Positions 44,298 through 52,619 of a stretch of 64,000 nt of DNA are shown here, piece by piece. The notes beneath the pieces are model-generated. The model was not told the DNA's origin. It saw only the letters and a list, made by a program, of their open reading frames with translations, and ran no database searches. Source of the stretch: Planctomycetota bacterium (GTDB lineage Bacteria > Planctomycetota > UBA1135). Numbering within the stretch: position 1 is the first letter of the stretch; each line of letters starts with the position of its first letter. The translations under genes were made by a program, and so were the position numbers. The stretch lies in assembly GCA_024275135.1 (NCBI GenBank), contig JAJRZS010000013.1, forward strand, positions 1 to 64,000, written 5' to 3'.

Positions 44298-47276
44298 GCG
44301 TGGGCCGCTGGAATAGGGAAGCTGGAGGTGGATTTCCTCTTCCCCATGAAGGCTGACGGCATGGCGAACGGGGGGGCTGCCGGGGCGATAAAGCTGGATG
44401 AAGTAGTCTCCTGGCAAGAGGGGGCCAAGCTTTTGCTCCCCACCCGAGAAAAAGGCTGCATTCGTGGCTTGGGTTTCTTCCATAGCCCATAAGTAAGAGG
44501 CCGGAGCGCCGCGATGATCCAAAGCGGTTGCGAAAACTCCCGCCAGAGGAGCACCCGTTTCGTCGGTGGGGGTGACATAAACCCGGGTGCCAGCTTCTAA
44601 AGTGACTTCTTTTTTCTGCAGCATGCCAGCTTCCAATTGGACGGGAATCTCGGCGATGCCCAAAAAAGGATGGCGTACCAAAATGATTCCAGGGCCGGCG
44701 GGCAGTCCTTCGAGTTGGGCAACACCTTTGGAGTTGGTGCCTTTCATCGACAAGATATTCATCGGTTGGCCGTCGGCATCCAAATAGTGCAAATGTGCGC
44801 CACTCACTAGATTGCCCACACTGTCTCGCACGCGCACGCGGAAAGTTGCCCCCTTTTCTAACTCTACGGCAAAATGCTGAATGCCGGCAGCTTCCTGGAT
44901 GACGATGGGACTGATTTGTTTCGAACCTAAGCCCACATCACTGGTTGCTAAAAAGGCCGCAGACAAATTGCCTACGGACAAAATATATTTGCCAGGGGCC
45001 AAGCTTTGGATCTGTAAAACACCCTCATTGTTGGTGAGTCCGAAATCGCCGCCTTGAATATTGGTGGCAGCAAGAGGTCGGATGGCGACGGGAATATTGG
45101 CAAGAGCTTTATCGTCCTCAGCAGAAGTTACGGTGACCTCAATGCCCGATTCTGGGAGGGCAAAATCATGGCGGATGGTACCTTCTTCTTGGAGTTCCAG
45201 GGATTCGTAACTGGTGGAGCCACCACGCAAAGTGGTGCCCGCAGTAATCACCACGGTGTAAATACCCAAGGGCACATCTTCGATGTGATACCAGCCATTG
45301 TCATCGGCAACACCTGCTTTCACTCCTGATGGGGTGATAATGGCCACCGAAGCATGGCTCAAAAGTTCTCCGCCACGCCTTACTTCTCCTTCCAAGTTGG
45401 CCCGCGCTACCCATCCGCCCAAGGTGATGGTGAGTTCTTCTCCCTCCTCCAGATGTACAAATTTCAGTTGCACATCGAGGGAACCAGTGTTGTCTTCACG
45501 GTCAAAACCGGAGGTGTTGGTGAAGGTGATTTGGTAATCGCCAGCTTTTAACGGTGGTAAGGTGGCGACACCGTTAGCATCCGTAATTGCAGACTCAATG
45601 ATTTTGCTTTTTGCATTGACGACCTGCACTTTGGCTTCGGCGATAGGCACGCTTTCATTATCCAGAACTTCCACATGCAAAGTGGCCCCGGGATGCAGCA
45701 TCACCATGAGGTCTTCAACGGCGGTGGCGCCAACTTGGAAGGGCCCATATTGGGTTTCTGAAAAATCGTCGTGCTTGGCGATCAAAATATATTCTCCTGC
45801 CGGCACTCTGGAAAACAAGAAGCTGCCTTCTTCGTCGGAAGTTGCTTGCCACTGGGTGTCGTTGAGAAGGTTGGAAAACCCAACACGTTTTGTGCTGTCT
45901 TCTAGCTCCAGGGAAACATCCGCCAAAGGATATCCCGAGCGCCCATCGACGACGAGCCCTGCAACGGAAGCACCACGCCCCAAGGTGATCTCCAGCAAGT
46001 CTTCGGCCGGTGGTTGCCGTCCAGAAAAATCGTAAGATTCGGAATGGTTGGCGTAATCCGGGTGAGTCACTGTGAGGCCAATATGCTCAGCCGGCAAACC
46101 GCGCAAGGTGACCGAACCTTCTTGGTCGGTGGTTGCTGTGGGCAAACCCTGCTCCAAACGGAGATTGACCAGGCTGCCCTTTGCCTCACGGTTCCATTGG
46201 ACTTCGGCCCCGGTGACGACTTTCCCTTCAGGGTTACGGACCTTTAAGGTTAAGGCAAAGCCAGGAGGAAGCGCGATTTCACCAAAGGAGCAGGTGTTGC
46301 CTGGCAGGACTTCCCTAGCTTCGACAACAAAAGGCAAGGAACGTTCACTTTGTGCCAGCAATAAGTATTTTCCAGGCGCAATATTTTGCAACACGAAGTT
46401 GCCTTTCTGGTCGGTTTGTTTCTTGTGGTTGGCAGGAATGGTGGTGGGAAAGACACCATGGCTGCGGAACAAGTCGAGGGTTAAATTGAAGGGGCCACTT
46501 TCCTCCTCGACTGGCAGCAAGGCAATATTCGCTGTGGCGGCAGGATGATTGGCTTCCATCAGGCGGCCACGCACCACACCTCCACGCTGCAGCGCAAATT
46601 GGAACGATTTTCCTTCCTCACCGAGAAAAAAATCTTTGCGCACCGGAGCATAGCCATCCAAGCTTGCCTCCAACGTATAGTGACCGGAAGGCAATTGGGC
46701 CGCTGACAATTGCCCCAATCCATGGCTCCAGTTTTTCTTTGCCTGCAAGGCATAACGGCCAAGGAGGTGGTCTTCGCCAGCTTGCAAAACGATGGAGGCG
46801 GTTTGGACTTCGGCATTGCCTTCGGGGAAGGCTTCAACCTTTAGGAATGCTGCAGGAATTTCCAGCTCCAGCCGAATATCATGGGATTTAGATTCAGCTA
46901 TCTCAGGTGGAAAGGGCAGCCAAGTAGACCAAGCATTTTTGGCGGTAGCGGCAATCCCAAGCAGATTGCAAGACAAGGCCAAGGTAACCTCACCGTTCTT
47001 ACTGGCCAGCAACTGCGCTTCACCGTTTTGGTTGACCACCAAGAGTTCGAACTCTTTGCCGGTGGCGAGGTGGATATGCCAGGCCTCTTCCGCTCTGCGT
47101 TGAGGGGAGGAGGAGTTGTCCGCATGGCCGATGTTGGGGGCGGGCGAAATGGGGGAATCTTCGGTTTTTGCTGAGGCCTGAGGGGTAGGCTTGGCCTGGG
47201 AGCCAGGAGTGGTGGGCCACCAAATCACCGCAGCGAGGATGGCCGCAAGCAGCATGAGGGGGAGAAACAGGCGCAT
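44295..47276 (-). CDS. Large envelope protein with carboxypeptidase-regulatory-like repeats (paralogue 1)
   Basis: A 993-residue protein anchored by one N-terminal helix (LFLPLMLLAAILAAVIWW), then a Pro/Ser-rich linker and about eight repeats of roughly 90-100 residues of the carboxypeptidase-regulatory (CarboxypepD_reg-like) beta-sandwich. Each repeat starts with a phrase such as GGVVRGRLMEAN, TLKVRNPEGKVVTGAEV, ASVAGLVVDGRSGYPLADV, TLHVEVLDNESVPIAEAKV or TFRVRVRDSVGNLVSGAHL. No peptidase domain is present. It is a full-length paralogue of the protein at 48296-51247. Periplasmic or surface role; function unknown. TAGGGT ends 10 nt before the ATG. Confidence 0.78.
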   Translation of the reverse strand: MRLFLPLMLLAAILAAVIWWPTTPGSQAKPTPQASAKTEDSPISPAPNIGHADNSSSPQRRAEEAWHIHLATGKEFELLVVNQNGEAQLLASKNGEVTLALSCNLLGIAATAKNAWSTWLPFPPEIAESKSHDIRLELEIPAAFLKVEAFPEGNAEVQTASIVLQAGEDHLLGRYALQAKKNWSHGLGQLSAAQLPSGHYTLEASLDGYAPVRKDFFLGEEGKSFQFALQRGGVVRGRLMEANHPAATANIALLPVEEESGPFNLTLDLFRSHGVFPTTIPANHKKQTDQKGNFVLQNIAPGKYLLLAQSERSLPFVVEAREVLPGNTCSFGEIALPPGFALTLKVRNPEGKVVTGAEVQWNREAKGSLVNLRLEQGLPTATTDQEGSVTLRGLPAEHIGLTVTHPDYANHSESYDFSGRQPPAEDLLEITLGRGASVAGLVVDGRSGYPLADVSLELEDSTKRVGFSNLLNDTQWQATSDEEGSFLFSRVPAGEYILIAKHDDFSETQYGPFQVGATAVEDLMVMLHPGATLHVEVLDNESVPIAEAKVQVVNAKSKIIESAITDANGVATLPPLKAGDYQITFTNTSGFDREDNTGSLDVQLKFVHLEEGEELTITLGGWVARANLEGEVRRGGELLSHASVAIITPSGVKAGVADDNGWYHIEDVPLGIYTVVITAGTTLRGGSTSYESLELQEEGTIRHDFALPESGIEVTVTSAEDDKALANIPVAIRPLAATNIQGGDFGLTNNEGVLQIQSLAPGKYILSVGNLSAAFLATSDVGLGSKQISPIVIQEAAGIQHFAVELEKGATFRVRVRDSVGNLVSGAHLHYLDADGQPMNILSMKGTNSKGVAQLEGLPAGPGIILVRHPFLGIAEIPVQLEAGMLQKKEVTLEAGTRVYVTPTDETGAPLAGVFATALDHRGAPASYLWAMEETQATNAAFFSGGEQKLGPLLPGDYFIQLYRPGSPPVRHAVSLHGEEEIHLQLPYSSGPR

Positions 47277-47286
47277 GGTTTTTCTT

Positions 47287-47292
47287 ACCCTA
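47287..47292 (-). promoter_or_regulatory. Candidate -10 (TAGGGT) for repeat protein 1
   Basis: TAGGGT on the minus strand ends 10 nt before the ATG at 47276. Confidence 0.25.
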
Positions 47293-47330
47293 CGCGGGGA
47301 ATATCCTCCTGCGAGGTCTTTTTGGGAGGC

Positions 47331-48293
47331 TTATTTTTGCTGAATTTCGGAGTATCCCACCATTTGTCCCACTAGAGCCACGCCGAGGAGAACCACCGCA
47401 GCTCCACACCAGCCCCGCCAACCAGGTTTCTCGCCGAGGAACCAAACGGATAATGGAATCGCAAAGAGAGGCACCGAATTGGTGAGCCCGGCGGCAACCC
47501 CTTGCTTGGCCCATTTGAAGGCGCCCATATACATCCACATGCCGACGACAGTACCCAATAAAGTGGGGATAGCGAAGCGTTTCCAAGAAGAAGCCTGGGT
47601 GAGCACATGCAGGTGGCTGTGCAATTGGCCACGCATTAGAAACCAGAGAGCGAAACCGACAGCACCTGCGGCAAGTCGTACCGCGCCTCCAGTGAGGGCT
47701 CCCGTTTGGTGCAATCCATCGTGGACAACCAAATTGCCAACAGTCCAAGCCATGGCGGTGCCGATTGCAAGCCATACCCCCTTGCGATCGATGGCCGTCG
47801 AGGACGTGGCGCTTTGAAGTTGATGACTTTCAGCGAGAATGCCGCCGCCAACGACGAAGGCAATCCCCAACCATTGGCCGAGATAAAGTTGTTGATGGTG
47901 AATTGGCCATGCGAGCAAGGCCGTTAAGGCCGGTGTGGACATGGTGATGATGACGGTACGTCCAATGCCAATATGGGCGATGGCGGCAAAATAGAGCCAA
48001 TCCCCAATGCACATGCTGCACAGGCCGGACAAAATCAACCAACTAGTTTCGCCTGCGACAGGTGCGCCGCCGCCAAAGCTTGTGCCTAAGGCCCAGGCCA
48101 AGAGGCCAAGAACTGCGGCCGCAAACACATTTTTGAACCAGGCGGCGCGCAACGCATCCGCAGCATCGTTGCTGCGCAATACCCGCGCGTACATCACCGA
48201 GGCCATGGCCCATACGCAAGCTCCGCCAAGTGCGGCAAAGGCACCGGCTCCGGCAAAAGGCGGGGTGTCCGCTTGCAAAGAGAGGGCGAGCAA
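47331..48293 (-). CDS. EamA-family (DMT) transporter
   Basis: A 320-residue protein with about ten hydrophobic helices in two EamA halves (AFAALGGACVWAMASVMYARVL start of half 1; KGVWLAIGTAMAWTVGNLVV start of half 2). Drug/metabolite transporters of this type move amino acids, nucleotides or other small molecules. The substrate cannot be inferred. It starts at TTG 48293, 2 nt after the stop of the large repeat protein, and so lies between the two paralogous repeat proteins. Confidence 0.85.
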   Translation of the reverse strand: MLALSLQADTPPFAGAGAFAALGGACVWAMASVMYARVLRSNDAADALRAAWFKNVFAAAVLGLLAWALGTSFGGGAPVAGETSWLILSGLCSMCIGDWLYFAAIAHIGIGRTVIITMSTPALTALLAWPIHHQQLYLGQWLGIAFVVGGGILAESHQLQSATSSTAIDRKGVWLAIGTAMAWTVGNLVVHDGLHQTGALTGGAVRLAAGAVGFALWFLMRGQLHSHLHVLTQASSWKRFAIPTLLGTVVGMWMYMGAFKWAKQGVAAGLTNSVPLFAIPLSVWFLGEKPGWRGWCGAAVVLLGVALVGQMVGYSEIQQK

Positions 48294-48295
48294 GT

Positions 48296-51247
48296 TCAGT
48301 ATTCCAGCCGCAGGTGGAGGTCTTGAGAACCTGGTGGAAGTTGGAAGTTGTGGGAAATTGGCTCCTCTCCGGGGCGTTGGAGCAGAAGTTGGTAATTGCC
48401 AGGGGGCAGTGGGCCGAAGCTTTGTGCCGTGCCGCGAATGACGGCAAGACGGGCTTGCTGCTGTTCCTCGCGGTTGCGTAAATCGCCAAGGAAAGCCTGA
48501 TGCTGATCTCGAAGACGCACAAAAACGCCGGGGACGGGCCGCCCTTCGCGATCGACCACCTGTACATGCACTTTGCTGCCTGGAATGAGATGCACTTGCA
48601 GGCGGAGTTGCTGTCCGGGCGCTAAATCGATGGGGGTGCGTTGGATGCCAAGCTGGGGATGGCGGGCAATGAGGAATCCAGGACCAGTGGGAAGGCCTGT
48701 TAGCAGTGCATCGCCATAACTGTTGGTGCCTTGGACGGAAACCGGATTCAGAATTTTTCCATCTGCATTTTGATAATGCAGATGCACTTGTTCTAAGGGG
48801 CGTCCTTGCGCATCTTCCACATGGGCCCGGATAGTTGCTCCTTGGCCAAGCAACAGTTTGATGGTTGACGATGGCTGTTGTGTGTTAATTACCATCTTTT
48901 TCATCACTGCCCCATAAGGGTGATCGTTATCGGCAAAAGGCGAGGCGGCGTCACCTACGCAAAGTAAATAAGATCCTTCACGCAAAGTTTGGAAGGAGGC
49001 CATGCCCTTTTCGTCGGTGGCTTGAATCCAGGCACCGAGTAAATCGGTACCATCCGCCGGGCGCAGGCGAATGGGAAGGTAGGGAACCGGCTGCAGGCTT
49101 GCAGCATCAAGGATTTGCAGCCGCAAGGAAGCCGAGGGCAACAAAATATCCCGCTGTTGAGGGCTGGAGGCGCCGACCATGACGCTGCCGTAAAAAACCC
49201 CATCCTGCGGCTTGTCTAGATTGCTTACTTGAAACAAGTAATTGGCAGGGAATAGATTTTGAAATTGGTAGAAGCCGCTAGCATCGGTGTTGGCAAAGCG
49301 CGTGCCGTCGTCGGCGAGCAAGGCAACTCGGCGTCTGGGGGCGGCTTTGCCATGGGCGAGGACAAATCCTTCGAGCGGAATGCTGGGTAGGCGTCCGCCC
49401 AAAAGTAATTGACGCTGATCCTGGTTGAGCAGGGTGACGTATTCATAGTCTTGGTGAATGCGCAAGTCATGGCTTCCCACTGTGGCCAACGACTCTGCTT
49501 GGAGGACACGGTAGGTGCCGGCAGCCAAATGCTCGAAGCTGGCTTTGCCTTCCTCATCCGTGCGTGCGCGAACAAAGCTTTGTGGTTTGTCTCGCTCAAC
49601 CAGTATCCACTTTTGGGCTTGGGGTGTGCCTTTCGAATCGAGAAGTTCCACTTCAAGCTGGGCGCCAGTCAATAAACTAAGGGAGTAGGATTGATGGTGC
49701 TGGGCATCAATGGGAATGGGAGTGGAGATTTGCGGAGCGTAATCCTGGTGGTGGGCAAACAGCAAATAGGTGTCGGGCGGTACTTGGTGAAATTCAAAAG
49801 TTCCGCCTTCTTGGCTTTGGACTTCGGTCTTGTATCCGGGGGCAAACCCGCTGCCCGAAGCTGCGCTGCCTTCTTGGGGTAGCAGTTTCAGGCTTACTCC
49901 AGCCAACCCCTCTCCATTTTGCTGGTCGTAAACCCTGCCGGAAAAATCAATACCGGGGAAAAGTTGTAGGCTTTGCTCGGGAAGTTGTGGCGCTGCGTCG
50001 GCAGCAATGTGGAGCTGAGTTTCGAGGACGGCAAAGTTTGGATGGACCACTTGCAACCAAACATCTTGACTGGGCAAACTTTGCAACTGCAAATCACCTT
50101 GCTCTGAGGAATACGCGGGAGCGGAGGCGGCTCGGTGTGGAAGATTGCTACTTACGGCAAGTTGCCAACGGACGCTGGCATGGGCAAGGGGTTGGCCCTG
50201 TTCATCCTCGATATGCAGAAGCAGAGAATGTCCGTTTTCCAGTTTTGCCGTGGGCGCAGTGTGAGTTTTGCCGGGTGTGCACTGCAAAATATCGGGGCTG
50301 GCGTAGGGCAAGAAACCTGGGGCAAAAGCCAGTATGCGATAGGGGCCAGGAGCCACATTGGCAAAGTGGAAGCGCCCGTCGGCGTCACTGCGGGTATGGA
50401 GCTTGGCTTGGATTTGGGGCGGGAAAATGCCATAAACTCGAAAAACCGCCAAAGGGTCCGCCCAGCCTTGGGTGGTGGAAACAGGGAATAAGGCAAGTGG
50501 ACAGCCAGCGATGGGGGTACCTGAGGATGCCAGCAGCAATTGACCTTCCACCTGGGCTCCTTCCTGCAGCAGCACCTTCTGCTTCCATGCTTTTCCTGGT
50601 GCCAGGCGAAGTTCGAATTCCTGCGAGCTGCAATCCGTTTGCCCGACTTGCAGGCGATAACTGCCGGGGGGGAGCTCGGCTACGGAGATGGAGCCGTCTT
50701 TCCCGGCGAAACGAAAGCTGCCGCCACTCAAGGCTTCCACATAGAGATTGGCTGTTTGGGTTTCTGCGGGTGTACCCAATGGATGGAGTTCTAGCCAAGG
50801 ACTGGTGGCTGGGCCGACTTCTTGGACTTCGACCTCGAGGTCGAGGAAAGCGGCTTCGAAAACGGTTCGAAGAACGGTCTCGGGTGCCGGGGCGGCACGC
50901 ACTTCTGCTGCTGCGGACCAAAAGCCCTTGGCTAAGGCTGCAGCGAGTGTGGGGCCGGAATCGAGGAGGGGAAGATGCAACCAGCCGTCCTTGCCGGCGA
51001 TGGCTCGAGCACCTTCCGCGCTTTGGTAATAGACCGTGAATTCGGCGGCTGCTTGGTTTTGAGCGTCGCGGATATCTAGGCGCCGCTTGCTTTCTGAGTT
51101 TCCGGCAACCGATTGAGGGGCGGGGATGGCTGATGGCTCAAGCTCCTCCTCAAGTTCAGTAGCACCACCGGTAAAAAACACCCAGGCCGCCCAAGCAAAG
51201 GCAAGCAAGCCGAACAAAGTGGCGCCGAGGAGAAGCTTTTTACGCAT
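48296..51247 (-). CDS. Large envelope protein with carboxypeptidase-regulatory-like repeats (paralogue 2)
   Basis: A 983-residue protein with an N-terminal membrane anchor (LLLGATLFGLLAFAWAAWVFF), an acidic linker and about eight beta-sandwich repeats (for example AQVEGQLLLASSGTPIAG, IDFSGRVYDQQNGEGLAGVSL, ATIRAHVEDAQGRPLEQVHL, KVHVQVVDREGRPVPGVFV). It aligns along its length with the 44295-47276 protein. Both share an early FR-x2-G-IFP-type segment and a late block HLHY-x3-DG, GTNS-x-G, GLP-GPG, RHP-LGI. No catalytic domain. TAGAAT ends 9 nt before the ATG. The EamA gene follows after 2 nt. Confidence 0.78.
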   Translation of the reverse strand: MRKKLLLGATLFGLLAFAWAAWVFFTGGATELEEELEPSAIPAPQSVAGNSESKRRLDIRDAQNQAAAEFTVYYQSAEGARAIAGKDGWLHLPLLDSGPTLAAALAKGFWSAAAEVRAAPAPETVLRTVFEAAFLDLEVEVQEVGPATSPWLELHPLGTPAETQTANLYVEALSGGSFRFAGKDGSISVAELPPGSYRLQVGQTDCSSQEFELRLAPGKAWKQKVLLQEGAQVEGQLLLASSGTPIAGCPLALFPVSTTQGWADPLAVFRVYGIFPPQIQAKLHTRSDADGRFHFANVAPGPYRILAFAPGFLPYASPDILQCTPGKTHTAPTAKLENGHSLLLHIEDEQGQPLAHASVRWQLAVSSNLPHRAASAPAYSSEQGDLQLQSLPSQDVWLQVVHPNFAVLETQLHIAADAAPQLPEQSLQLFPGIDFSGRVYDQQNGEGLAGVSLKLLPQEGSAASGSGFAPGYKTEVQSQEGGTFEFHQVPPDTYLLFAHHQDYAPQISTPIPIDAQHHQSYSLSLLTGAQLEVELLDSKGTPQAQKWILVERDKPQSFVRARTDEEGKASFEHLAAGTYRVLQAESLATVGSHDLRIHQDYEYVTLLNQDQRQLLLGGRLPSIPLEGFVLAHGKAAPRRRVALLADDGTRFANTDASGFYQFQNLFPANYLFQVSNLDKPQDGVFYGSVMVGASSPQQRDILLPSASLRLQILDAASLQPVPYLPIRLRPADGTDLLGAWIQATDEKGMASFQTLREGSYLLCVGDAASPFADNDHPYGAVMKKMVINTQQPSSTIKLLLGQGATIRAHVEDAQGRPLEQVHLHYQNADGKILNPVSVQGTNSYGDALLTGLPTGPGFLIARHPQLGIQRTPIDLAPGQQLRLQVHLIPGSKVHVQVVDREGRPVPGVFVRLRDQHQAFLGDLRNREEQQQARLAVIRGTAQSFGPLPPGNYQLLLQRPGEEPISHNFQLPPGSQDLHLRLEY

Positions 51248-51256
51248 GCTCGCGCC

Positions 51257-51262
51257 ATTCTA
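51257..51262 (-). promoter_or_regulatory. Candidate -10 (TAGAAT) for repeat protein 2
   Basis: TAGAAT on the minus strand ends 9 nt before the ATG at 51247. Confidence 0.35.
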
Positions 51263-51305
51263 GCCCGAAGCTCAGGCAAGTTCTTGGGGCTTTGCTGAGG
51301 GCTGC

Positions 51306-52544
51306 TTATTGCAGGGTGGCCGACAATAGCAATTGTTGCTCGCCGCGCCGCACTTTGATTTTGACCACATCGCCCTTCATGCCACTGGCAAGAGCACGTC
51401 GGAGCCAATCGAAGTTGGGGGTTTCTTGTTGGTTGATGGCCAGCACTTGGTCACCAACTTGGAGCCCAGCGCGTTCGGCAGCGCTGCCAGCAGAGAGAGC
51501 CTTGACAGTTAGCCCGCCCTCTGCTTCCACCTTTACTCGTAAACCTAACTTGCCTTTGTTGGCCCGCCGCGCGGCAATCATGCGGAAATGATCGGACATT
51601 TTTTCCATGAAATCCGCAGGCATGCCCATGCCACCCAAATTAACAAAGCTCAAATGGGGCTGTTGGTCAAGGATTTGCAACATTTGGAGACCAAGATTAA
51701 GCACCCGCACTTCGCCCACATAGTTTATTTTGTCGGCGTCATCGGAAGGCATGTGGTAATCCTCGTGAATGTGAGTGAATAAAAAGATGGCAGGAATTCC
51801 TGCGTGAAAAAAACTGGTGTTATCGCTGGGGGCTTCGCCGCGATCATCCAACTTTAGCTTGAGCGAGGAGTGGTCGAAGAGTGGGTCCAATAAATCATGC
51901 AGCTCTGCAGCGGTGCCCAAGCCGCCGACGAAAAGATAATCGTTTTTCAGCCGGCCCACCATATCGAGGTTGAGCATCACCATGATTTTGTCGTTGGGTA
52001 AAACCCCGCTTTCGATCAAGGCCTTGCTGCCCAACAATCCACGCTCTTCACCGCTGAATGTCATACAGAGGATGGAATGTTTTAACGGATGTGCGACAAA
52101 ATATTCTGCAAGTTCCAAAACGCCCGAAGTGCCGGAAGCATTGTCGTCGGCGCCGTTATGCACTTCGTAGGGGAAGCCCATGGCTCCTGAGAGCTGAGAA
52201 CCTAAACCAGCATGATCGTGGTGGCCACCAATAGCGAGATAAGTGTCGGCCAATTCTGGATCGGTGCCGGGGATGACCCCAACCACGTTGTAGCCAGTGC
52301 CGTCGCGGAGGGCGAAGGGAATGCGATAGCTTCCATCTTCAGTGATGGGTTTTAAGCCCAGACGTCGAAATTGATTTTCAACATATTCAGCGGCCAAATG
52401 CCCACCACGCTTGCCTGCTTCACGGCCCTCCAGCTCATCACTGGCTAGGAATTCGATATGGGCTTTGAGATCTTCGACACGGATGTCGCTGGGAAGCGAC
52501 TGCTGAGGCAGGGCTGCAAGGAGAAGGGCGGTGGTGCAAATCAT
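51306..52544 (-). CDS. Exported M28 metallopeptidase with C-terminal PDZ domain
   Basis: A 412-residue secreted aminopeptidase-like enzyme. A short signal peptide (ICTTALLLAALPQQ) precedes an M28 domain with zinc ligands in IGGHHDHAG, HNGADDNASG, SGEERGLLGS, LNLDMVG and HEDYHMPSDD. A PDZ domain occupies about the last 85 residues (LTVKALSAGSAAERAGLQVGDQVLAINQ). This M28-PDZ order is common in Planctomycetota, Bacteroidota and Acidobacteriota. It lies between two of the large repeat proteins, all on the minus strand. Confidence 0.93.
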   Translation of the reverse strand: MICTTALLLAALPQQSLPSDIRVEDLKAHIEFLASDELEGREAGKRGGHLAAEYVENQFRRLGLKPITEDGSYRIPFALRDGTGYNVVGVIPGTDPELADTYLAIGGHHDHAGLGSQLSGAMGFPYEVHNGADDNASGTSGVLELAEYFVAHPLKHSILCMTFSGEERGLLGSKALIESGVLPNDKIMVMLNLDMVGRLKNDYLFVGGLGTAAELHDLLDPLFDHSSLKLKLDDRGEAPSDNTSFFHAGIPAIFLFTHIHEDYHMPSDDADKINYVGEVRVLNLGLQMLQILDQQPHLSFVNLGGMGMPADFMEKMSDHFRMIAARRANKGKLGLRVKVEAEGGLTVKALSAGSAAERAGLQVGDQVLAINQQETPNFDWLRRALASGMKGDVVKIKVRRGEQQLLLSATLQ

Positions 52545-52619
52545 GATGGATTGGCCTGAGGAACAGGACGCGACAGAATACGCACCAACCCTGGTTTTGT
52601 GGGGGATTATTTTTTTGAC

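Noticed and set aside
49987..51039. 350-codon open frame on the plus strand opposite repeat protein 2
   Set aside because: It is antisense to a well-supported gene, rich in Arg, Trp and Gly from complementary codons, and has no recognisable domain.
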